This document shows, piece by piece, positions 26,398 to 32,888 of a stretch of DNA of 45,792 nucleotides. The notes beneath the pieces are model-generated. The model saw nothing but the letters and a program-made list of their open reading frames with translations, searched no databases and was not told where the DNA came from. The position numbers and the translations under genes were made by a program. Source of the DNA: Aphanocapsa sp. GSE-SYN-MK-11-07L (GTDB lineage: Bacteria > Cyanobacteriota > Cyanobacteriia > Thermosynechococcales > Thermosynechococcaceae); assembly GCA_019359715.1 (NCBI GenBank), contig JAHHGS010000086.1, forward strand, positions 1-45,792, read 5' to 3'. Within the stretch, counting starts at the first letter, position 1. Each line of letters starts with the position of its first letter.

Positions 26398-26694
26398 ATG
26401 GTGTTGATTGAGCTAAAGCTGGGTGAGTTTTCAGCGGAGTATAAGGGACAGGTTGAGCTGTATTTAAAGTGGTTATCGAAGTATGAGAAGGAACCGGGGG
26501 AGGAGGAACCGATCGCGCTGATTCTCTGTGGTGGCAAGGATGCTGAGTTGGTGGAGTTGATGGATTTGGAGCGGGATAATATTCATGTGGCGGAGTATTG
26601 GTTGCAGTTGCCGCCGAAAGATCTGCTGCAAGCGAAGTTGCGGTTGGCGATCGCGCAGGCGCGGTTGGAGTTGCGCGATGGGGATGATGAGTAG
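26398..26694 (+). pseudogene. C-terminal fragment of DUF1016 PDDEXK nuclease
   Basis: Reads VLIELKLGEFSAEYKGQVELYLKWLSKYEKEPGEEEPIALILCGGKDAELVEL in parts. This is the PD-(D/E)XK domain of DUF1016/YhcG proteins with its ExK motif (IELK). The C-terminus is complete (NIHVAEYWLQLPPKDLLQAKLRLAIAQA). The N-terminal ~250 residues of the family are absent, because sequence to the left belongs to a truncated Uma2 gene. The apparent ATG at 26398 arises at the junction. It is probably not functional, though a short chimeric nuclease-domain protein could be translated. Confidence 0.75.
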
Positions 26695-26770
26695 GGGCGA
26701 TCGGGCTAGATTTAGCGGAGATGATTGCCACTGAGCTAGCGGGCTAGTCTTACAAGTCTCCTAAGGGCTG

Positions 26771-27697
26771 ATGATGAACAAAGCTAATCCACCAGAATCG
26801 CTGATCGAGATTGCGCAGGCTCCTTTGCTGACGTGGGTTGAGTTAGCGCAAGCTGATGCTCAAAATGGCAAATTGCCCAGCTATGTGCCGCAGTTAGCAA
26901 CCGTTGATGGCGATCGCTGGGCCGTTCAAATCCAAGCCGTCAACGGAGCAACTTGGGGGGCTGGCGCGACAGATGATATCTTTCCTCTAATGAGTGTGAT
27001 CAAGCCCCTGCTGCTGCTGTTTTTGCTAGAAACATTAGGGGCAGAACAGGTCTGGCAGCGGGTGGGGCAATTGCCCTCAGATTTGCCCTATAACTCGTTA
27101 ACCCAACTAGAAGCTGATCAAGGCTGGCCCCGCAACCCGATGCTGAATAGTGGGGCGATCGCGCTAGCTGAACTGATCCCTGGCAGCACGGCGATGGAAC
27201 GCTGCGATCAACTACAAGCGTGGCTAAATCAGCGATCGAGAGCCAATTTGCAGTTGGATTTAGGCATGTTGGCTTCGGTTGAGTCCGTTGAAAATCCAAT
27301 TAATCAGGCGATCGCTCAGCGCTTGGCGATGGCTGGTTATCTCCAGTCCCCACAGCTCGCAACTTATAATGCGATTTGCTGTTTGGCTGGCACGGTTAAA
27401 GACTTGGCTCGGATTGGCTGCTTGCTGGCCGCAAATTCTGCTTCAATTCAGCAAACTGTGAATCAGATTATGCTGACCTGTGGGCTGTATGAGCAGTCAG
27501 CCGCCTTTGCTCAAACCGTGGGCTGGCCAACCAAATCTGGGGTGAGTGGAGGCGTGCTGGCAATTGTGCCGGGTGAAGCAGCGATCGGGCTTTACAGCCC
27601 CAAACTAGATGCCACAGGCAACTCGATTGTGAGTTTATTTCTGTTAGAGCAACTGGCTAAATTTCACCGCAGCTTGGATTCTAAGGACTATAAATAA
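26771..27697 (+). CDS. glsA: Glutaminase
   Basis: A protein of about 308 residues of the glutaminase (beta-lactamase-fold) family, which hydrolyses glutamine to glutamate and ammonia. It has the SxxK motif in FPLMSVIKPLLLLFLLE, NPMLNSGAIALAELI with the substrate Asn, and TYNAICCLAGTVKDLARIG with the catalytic Tyr region. CGLYEQSAAFAQTVGWPTKSGVSGGVLAIVPG carries the family signature KSGVxGG. Some positions deviate (VIK for the usual ISK; YEQSAAF for YDxSGxF). The start is MMNK at 26771, or the next Met. Its last ten bases overlap the end of the convergent cobK gene. Confidence 0.88.
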   Translation: MMNKANPPESLIEIAQAPLLTWVELAQADAQNGKLPSYVPQLATVDGDRWAVQIQAVNGATWGAGATDDIFPLMSVIKPLLLLFLLETLGAEQVWQRVGQLPSDLPYNSLTQLEADQGWPRNPMLNSGAIALAELIPGSTAMERCDQLQAWLNQRSRANLQLDLGMLASVESVENPINQAIAQRLAMAGYLQSPQLATYNAICCLAGTVKDLARIGCLLAANSASIQQTVNQIMLTCGLYEQSAAFAQTVGWPTKSGVSGGVLAIVPGEAAIGLYSPKLDATGNSIVSLFLLEQLAKFHRSLDSKDYK

Positions 27698-28437
27698 CCC
27701 TTCAACCAGTCCAGCGCTGCCTCTACTGTTTCAACTTTGGTGATCTCAGGTACGGCTGGACGCTGCACCATCACGACTGGCAGTTCTAGTTCTCTGGCGG
27801 CGATGATTTTGGCATAGGTGGCGGTTCCACCGCTGTTTTTACTCACAATCGCGGCAATCTTATGCTGCAAAAGCAAACCCCGCTCGTGATCTAGCCGGAA
27901 CGGCCCGCGCTCTAGTAACAATTTTCCTTGGGGAATTGGAGTTTCTGGCAGCGGTGGGTCAATCATTCGCATCAGAAACCAAATCTCTGGCAAAGCGGCG
28001 TAAGCTGCTAGTTCTTGCCGACCAATCGTTAAAAATACTCGCTGCGCTAATCCAGGCAGCCGGGCCGCCGCTTCAGGATGACTAGCCACTTCCAGCCAGC
28101 GATCGCCGCTTGTTTTTGACCAAGCTGGGCGCACTAGGAGCAAATGGGGAATCCCAACCTCTGCTGCTGCCGTTGCCCCATGCCAAGAAATTTGGGCTGC
28201 AAACGGATGAGTCGCATCAATTAATAAATCAATTTGGCGATCGCGCAGGTAATTAGCTAAGCCTGCCGCACCGCCAAACCCACCGACTCTTGAGGCATTT
28301 GCGCTTGGGTTTTGGGTTCGCCCCGCGATCGAAGTAATTACTTCTAGTGCTGGCAGTTGAGCGACTTGGGTGGCCAAGGCGATCGCATCACCCGTGCCTC
28401 CCAGAATTAGCACTCGCTTGAGTCTTGGCGGTGTCAC
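27688..28437 (-). CDS. cobK: Precorrin-6A reductase
   Basis: A 249-residue CobK/CbiJ enzyme that reduces (cobalt-)precorrin-6A with NADPH in the corrin ring pathway. The N-terminal VLILGGTGDAIALATQV, then RVGGFGGAAGLANYLRDRQIDLLIDATHPFAAQIS and FLTIGRQELAAYA are family hallmarks, and IVSKNSGGTATYAKIIAARELELPVVMVQRP closes the protein. It shares four bases (28434-28437) with the end of the upstream DUF92 gene, so the two are translationally coupled. No other cobalamin gene is present in the window and no cobalamin riboswitch was seen upstream. Confidence 0.93.
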   Translation of the reverse strand: MTPPRLKRVLILGGTGDAIALATQVAQLPALEVITSIAGRTQNPSANASRVGGFGGAAGLANYLRDRQIDLLIDATHPFAAQISWHGATAAAEVGIPHLLLVRPAWSKTSGDRWLEVASHPEAAARLPGLAQRVFLTIGRQELAAYAALPEIWFLMRMIDPPLPETPIPQGKLLLERGPFRLDHERGLLLQHKIAAIVSKNSGGTATYAKIIAARELELPVVMVQRPAVPEITKVETVEAALDWLKGYL

Positions 28438-29219
28438 AGTTTAAACGCTAAGGCAAAGAGGATGGCGGCGATCGCCCCCAGTAGGGTATTAATTCCATTC
28501 ACCACTTCGTTAGTGAGCCAACTCAAACGAGACTGGAGAGTTGCCCCAATCAGGCTTTCTAAGTTTGTGGCGATAAATGCTGCCAGGACGCACCAGCCAA
28601 TCCCCCAAAGCGAAATTAGCCCAACTCCCCAACCAACCAGGGCGATCGCTAAGGAACCGACGACTCCAGCCAGGGTGCCTTCTAAGCTGATCGCGCCTTC
28701 CGTGCCACGGGGCACAGGTTGGAGGGTGGTAATTAAAAAGGTGCGCTGACCGTAGGCTTTGCCCACTTCACTGGCGCAGGTGTCAGAAAGCTTGGTACTC
28801 AGACTGGCCACATATCCCAACAGCAAGAATTCTCGGTAGGCCGGTGGAGCAACTAGCGTCGCCAAAGCGCAGAGGGTGCCAGTCAAAGCTGACCCCCAAA
28901 CATTTTCTGGCCCCCGTGCCCCTGATCGTTTTTCGGCAATCCCGGCTGCTTCTTTTTGAGCCAGCCCAATCTGCGTTGCGCCGGAGCCAACCAAAAAGTA
29001 AAACATAACCACGGCATAGCCCTGCCAGCCCAAAATGCCCCAAATCAGTACCCCCAAAACCCAGGCATGAAACAATCCAGCCGGAGTCAATAGCTTTTTG
29101 GGCGCTAAGACAGCGACGATCGCTAGCCCGCTGTTGAGCAACAGGGCGATCGCCCACGGAACTAACCAGCCCAGTTCTGATCCGAACAACCCATCTTGCA
29201 AGTTCATTGCTCCATTCAA
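28434..29219 (-). CDS. DUF92/TIGR00297 membrane protein (VTE6-like)
   Basis: A 261-residue polytopic membrane protein of the DUF92 family, homologous to plant VTE6, a phytyl-phosphate kinase in tocopherol and phylloquinone synthesis. Seen features are about six to seven hydrophobic helices, LTPAGLFHAWVLGVLIWG, KRSGARGPENVWGSALTG, LSTKLSDTCASEVGKAYGQRTFLITTLQPVPRGTEGAISLEGT and a C-terminal LTNEVVNGINTLLGAIAA, all typical. It probably phosphorylates phytyl phosphate to phytyl diphosphate during recycling of chlorophyll-derived phytol. The start may be at 29219 or the Met four codons later. It is coupled to cobK by a four-base overlap, a pairing without obvious functional logic. Confidence 0.88.
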   Translation of the reverse strand: MNGAMNLQDGLFGSELGWLVPWAIALLLNSGLAIVAVLAPKKLLTPAGLFHAWVLGVLIWGILGWQGYAVVMFYFLVGSGATQIGLAQKEAAGIAEKRSGARGPENVWGSALTGTLCALATLVAPPAYREFLLLGYVASLSTKLSDTCASEVGKAYGQRTFLITTLQPVPRGTEGAISLEGTLAGVVGSLAIALVGWGVGLISLWGIGWCVLAAFIATNLESLIGATLQSRLSWLTNEVVNGINTLLGAIAAILFALAFKL

Positions 29220-29850
29220 TCAATTAGTTTTTTAAGCATCTTTCATTTTTAGCTATTAGACGGGAAGCCCCGCGCTCTCCCGAAGGGAAGCGTCTTTCCT
29301 GAGAGACGCGGCGGTGAAGAGTCCAACCCCCAAAAGATTTTGACCAACGCTCAAAGAATTGAGCGGGGTTGGTGATGAAGCGCCAAAAGTGTAAGATTGA
29401 GCTATTGGTGTAGCCGCCATCTAAGATGCTTGTAACCATCAGAACCAACATAGCTTAGGAATGACTAGTCGGACTGCTTTCGAGTATGTCTGCATTTGTC
29501 TTTAAGGCTCTGCGGTGGGATGTCACGCGGAGGATAAACAAAGCACAGGGAGGCCACGAGAATACTCAGCCGATGAACTGTGTAGCCAGGAACTCAGAAG
29601 CCCAAATTGCCAGAGGATCTGGCAATTGCTGTAATCTTTGATTTGGCGTCGGGCGGGCCAGAAACCAGGATATGTCACCCAACCAAAGACTTGCTTAGCC
29701 GTCAGAATCAGCGGCAATCATTGGCGCTAAATTGCTCAATCTGTTTGCTTTCAGTCTATAGCAATCCGCTCTAGATCAGGTTCTAGCCACTTTTTTAGCA
29801 ACCAGTGCTAGAGTTTTTACATATGTTCACCACCTCCGACCCTAAATCCG
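29220..29850. other. Gene-poor degraded region
   Basis: About 630 bases without a convincing gene. Two short minus-strand frames (29224-29451, 75 codons; 29523-29717, 64 codons) have no recognisable family. The part at 29255-29315 holds a hairpin cluster like an IS605-type right end. The middle and right parts show no further structure. Together with the damaged antitoxin gene next door, this looks like an old insertion and deletion zone. Confidence 0.4.
29255..29315 (-). mobile_element. Possible orphan IS605-type right end / guide-RNA-like hairpins
   Basis: On the minus strand this reads GCGTCT-loop-AGACGC (perfect 6-bp stem), then CTTCCCTTCGGGAG (small stem-loop), then GCGCGGGGCTTCCCGTC. 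GC-rich hairpin tails of this layout occur at the right ends of tnpB-bearing IS605 elements, where the tnpB-associated guide RNA ends and the flanking sequence acts as guide. No tnpB remains nearby. The assignment is from general resemblance only. Confidence 0.33.
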
Positions 29851-30048
29851 ATGGAAGTTACTCATTTGTTGAGTCAAGAACAAGTTGTCATTCCAACAAC
29901 CCAAAAGCCTTTTCTGAAGACGACGTTAGATCAAGTTGTAGGATGTCTAAAGTATTCAGGGAAAGCAAAGAGTTTAGATGAGATGGAAGACGCAATTCGT
30001 CAAGGCGTAACGAAGCAAAGTCAAATTGACTCCAGACACAAAAGTTGA
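29851..30048 (+). pseudogene. Internally deleted AbrB/MazE-type antitoxin
   Basis: A 65-codon frame. The start, MEVTHLLSQEQVVIP, matches the first strand of AbrB-type antitoxins (EVTxLSSKGQVVIP). The end, KPFLKTTLDQVVGCLKYSGKAKSLDEMEDAIRQGV, matches the usual C-terminal toxin-binding tail. The roughly 20-25 residues between, which complete the swapped-hairpin DNA-binding fold, are missing, so DNA binding should be lost. No PIN or other toxin gene follows; the next gene is convergent and overlaps the last 28 bases. It could still be translated, but it is scored as a damaged gene. Confidence 0.6.
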
Positions 30049-30494
30049 ATCGCATCCATTTGTTGCTGATTTTCGTAAAGCAACTGGGAGATTGCTAGCT
30101 GCTGCTTCAGTAATTCACTGTGCTGAGATTTGAGCCTATTGAGTTGCTCGTTTAGTTGTTGATGTGAACTCGGTTGAGACGGCAATATTTCTTGAAATTC
30201 AGACTTAAAATGTTGCGGCTGGAGCGGTTCAAGAGCATCGATTGTGGCTTCAGCATTAATAATTTGGCGGTTTAGTTGGTCGATCTCAGACTGGAGCCGA
30301 TTGGCTTCTATTTGAAATTGCTGATACTTTTCGACAGCTCTGGTTTCAAGGTCTGGGCGGCAACGCTCTTGGGCAAGAATAATTCTGGACGCCCATTTAT
30401 CAACCTCTGCTTGAACAACAGACAACCTTGAAAACTTGGCAGCCTTGTTGAGCGAAGCTTTCTTAATGACATAGAGGGGATATTGCTTGGACAT
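30021..30494 (-). CDS. Coiled-coil protein, weakly PspA/IM30-like
   Basis: A protein of about 157 residues, almost entirely predicted coiled coil and rich in Gln, Leu and Glu. An N-terminal part (VVQAEVDKWASRIILAQERCRPDLETRAVEKYQQFQIEANRLQSEIDQLN) resembles the W-x-x-R-A...DLA-x-A pattern of PspA/IM30 helical hairpins. A second coil (QQLNEQLNRLKSQHSELLKQQLAISQLLYENQQQ) follows after a Pro/Ser break. The family is not certain. Start is taken as ATG at 30494, and a GTG two codons earlier is possible. It overlaps the damaged antitoxin gene tail-to-tail. Confidence 0.6.
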   Translation of the reverse strand: MSKQYPLYVIKKASLNKAAKFSRLSVVQAEVDKWASRIILAQERCRPDLETRAVEKYQQFQIEANRLQSEIDQLNRQIINAEATIDALEPLQPQHFKSEFQEILPSQPSSHQQLNEQLNRLKSQHSELLKQQLAISQLLYENQQQMDAIQLLCLESI

Positions 30495-30634
30495 AACCAC
30501 AAATTAAATATGAGAGTTTCTTGCCTGTCAGCAAGAGATTTAATTTGAATATGCCCAACTGAAGATATAAATCTCACTTTCTGGAAAATCGACAATCAAA
30601 CCCCAAAGAAGCCACATTAAAGTTCAAGGATGCA

Positions 30635-31933
30635 CTAGGCTTTGCCATCTGAATGATTGACGTAGTAGTCACGGGTGCCTTTGGCAGCGATCGCTTCACC
30701 CAGTCGAGTTAGGGCTTGCACGTAGGCGGCGGTGCGGAGGGAAATTGCTTTTTGAGAGGCGATCGCTAAAATAGCTTCGGTTTCGGCCAGCATGCTGGTT
30801 TGGAGGCGCTGGTTGACTTCAGCAAGGCTCCAGTACAGCCCGCTTCGATTTTGTACCCATTCAAAATAGCTGACCGTAACGCCGCCAGCGTTGACCAAAA
30901 TATCGGGAAAGACCTGAATCCCTTTTTTAGCCAGAATCTCATCGGCGGCTGAGGTAATTGGCCCATTCGCCACTTCAAAAATATACTTTGCCCGCACCTG
31001 ATCAGCGTTTTCGGCCGTAATTTGGTTTTCTAAAGCGGCTGGCACTAAAACATCTACATCTAGGGTCAACAGTTCGGGATTACTGATCGCTTGGTGCTCA
31101 ACAATGCTGCAAACGCTCCCCTGGCAGTACACTGCCTGCACACTCCGGCTGGCTTCCTTGTATTGTCGAACACTGGGAATATCCAACCCAATCGGCGCAT
31201 AAATGCCGCCTTGGGAGTCACTGACGGCGACAATTCTATAGCCTGCCTCAAATAGCAGCCCCGCCAAGACTGCGCCCGCATTGCCAAAGCCCTGAATTGC
31301 GACCGTGGTTTCGGCAGCAACGCGGCCAAGCTTGGGCAACGTGGCATTGATCACCGAAAAAGCGCCCATCGCAGTCGCGGTGTCTCGCCCCAGACTGCCC
31401 CCAAGGGCGATCGGTTTGCCGGTGACAACGCCGCGGCAAATTTGACGACGAATCAGACTGTACTGATCCATCATCCAGCCCATCATCATCGGATTGGTGT
31501 AGACATCCGGGGCGGGAATATCAATATCGGGGCCAATAAAATCAGCGATCGCATCAATATAGCCCCGGCTCAGTCGCTCTAGCTCCATACGAGATAAAGC
31601 CTTTGGGTCTACAGTTACGCCGCCTTTGGCCCCACCAAAGGGCAAGTTGAGCAGCGCGCACTTAAACGTCATCCAGAAGGCCAGGGATTTGACTTCATCC
31701 AGGGAGACATCGGGGTGGTAGCGCACACCGCCCTTACCGGGCCCGCGCGTGTGGTCATAGATCACCCGATAGCCCTGAAACACTTTCAGCGTTCCATTGT
31801 CCATTCGCACCGGAATCGATACCTGCAAGCAGGTTTTAGGCGATTGCAGAGAGGCGATCGCATCTTCAGACAGGTTGGCGTGGGCGATCGCCTGCTGCAA
31901 GCGCTGACGGGCATCGTTAAACAGTTCCGGCAT
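30635..31933 (-). CDS. gdhA: Glutamate dehydrogenase (Glu/Leu/Phe/Val family)
   Basis: A 432-residue amino-acid dehydrogenase. The N-terminal catalytic domain has FQGYRVIYDHTRGPGKGGVRYHPDV and LPFGGAKGGV with the catalytic lysines, and DIPAPDVYTNPMMMGWMMDQYS with the catalytic Asp. The Rossmann domain carries VAIQGFGNAGAVLAGLL. A C-terminal PDILVNAGGVTVSYFEWVQN block completes the signature. It interconverts 2-oxoglutarate, ammonia and glutamate. The motifs and length fit GdhA rather than leucine dehydrogenase. It is monocistronic. A glutaminase gene lies 3 kb away, but there is no operon link. Confidence 0.94.
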   Translation of the reverse strand: MPELFNDARQRLQQAIAHANLSEDAIASLQSPKTCLQVSIPVRMDNGTLKVFQGYRVIYDHTRGPGKGGVRYHPDVSLDEVKSLAFWMTFKCALLNLPFGGAKGGVTVDPKALSRMELERLSRGYIDAIADFIGPDIDIPAPDVYTNPMMMGWMMDQYSLIRRQICRGVVTGKPIALGGSLGRDTATAMGAFSVINATLPKLGRVAAETTVAIQGFGNAGAVLAGLLFEAGYRIVAVSDSQGGIYAPIGLDIPSVRQYKEASRSVQAVYCQGSVCSIVEHQAISNPELLTLDVDVLVPAALENQITAENADQVRAKYIFEVANGPITSAADEILAKKGIQVFPDILVNAGGVTVSYFEWVQNRSGLYWSLAEVNQRLQTSMLAETEAILAIASQKAISLRTAAYVQALTRLGEAIAAKGTRDYYVNHSDGKA

Positions 31934-32211
31934 AAAACTTTTAGGAGATAGAGTTCAAATCGCGATCGTTGAGGCGCTCGGTTGCACCCCCTCAAAAATG
32001 ATCACAAATTTAGGGCAATCAATTTCCACTTTTTAAGATTGATTGCTGAAAGTTTGGCGTGCAGCGGTTCAATTCTGAGCCGGATTAGGGGCTAGACCAC
32101 CCATAAATCATAGAATCGAGCTACTGTTTAACTAAATTGCCCTAAAAAATTGACAGAGTTCAAAGATTTAGGCAAAGATCATAAAAGTCACAATTCTTTA
32201 AGGTCTTACCC

Positions 32212-32853
32212 ATGTCCCTTGAGTTCCTATCGCCAGAAACGATTCAGGAAATTGCCAAACAGTATGGTTACTGGACGGTTTTTTTAGGGATCATGCTGGA
32301 AAATGCTGGCATTCCGCTGCCAGGGGAAACCATTATTATTGTCAACAGCTTTTTGGCCGGTAGCGGTGAGATGAGCTACTGGTGGGTACTGGCTTGCGCG
32401 ATCGCTGGGGCAATTTTAGGCGACAACTTTGGCTACTGGCTTGGCTTTTATGGCGGTTGGCCATTACTGCTGCGGCTGGGACGTCTGTTCAAAATTACAG
32501 AAGAAAAGCTGGTCGATATTCGGAATCGTTTTAGCCACAACGCTGCTAGAGCCGTCTTCTTGGGTCGGTTTGTTGCTCTGCTGCGAATTTTTGCTGGCCC
32601 AATGGCGGGGATGGCCCAAATGCCTTATCCGCAGTTTTTATTGGCTAACGCGGCCGGAGCAGTTGTTTGGGCGGGTGTGACAGTCACGATTGCCTTCTTT
32701 GCTGGAAAAGTGATTCCGTTAGCGCAAGTAATTACCTTGATGGGGCAATTTGGCATCGTCGTGGTGTTAGCGATCGTGCTTTTCTTTGCCGTCCCCCCCT
32801 TACTGGAATACCTCAAACACCGCCGCTCAATGCTCAAAGATCAAAAAAGCTGA
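32212..32853 (+). CDS. DedA family membrane protein
   Basis: A 213-residue DedA/SNARE-associated (VTT-domain) protein. Hallmarks are FLGIMLENAGIPLPGETIIIVNSFLAG, AIAGAILGDNFGYWLGFYGG and AVFLGRFVALLRIFAGPMAGMAQMPY, where the Gly-Arg-Phe...Arg-x-x-x-Gly pattern is universal in the family. Four to five hydrophobic segments are present. DedA proteins act in lipid scrambling, including undecaprenyl phosphate recycling and phospholipid transport. It converges on the fadE-like gene with only a 35-base gap and no clear terminator. Confidence 0.93.
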   Translation: MSLEFLSPETIQEIAKQYGYWTVFLGIMLENAGIPLPGETIIIVNSFLAGSGEMSYWWVLACAIAGAILGDNFGYWLGFYGGWPLLLRLGRLFKITEEKLVDIRNRFSHNAARAVFLGRFVALLRIFAGPMAGMAQMPYPQFLLANAAGAVVWAGVTVTIAFFAGKVIPLAQVITLMGQFGIVVVLAIVLFFAVPPLLEYLKHRRSMLKDQKS

Positions 32854-32888
32854 TCGAGGGAGCGGACATTATCCCGCAATATTCATGA

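Noticed and set aside
26381-26731. 116-codon minus-strand frame rich in Pro, Thr and Ser
   Set aside because: It is antisense to the DUF1016 fragment. Its odd composition comes from reading the complementary strand.
28434-29450. Cobalamin riboswitch upstream of the DUF92-cobK pair
   Set aside because: No B12-box-like core was found. The hairpins present at 29255-29315 look like an IS end instead.
29523-29717. 64-codon minus-strand frame
   Set aside because: No domain, no convincing start signal and low-quality composition within a degraded region.
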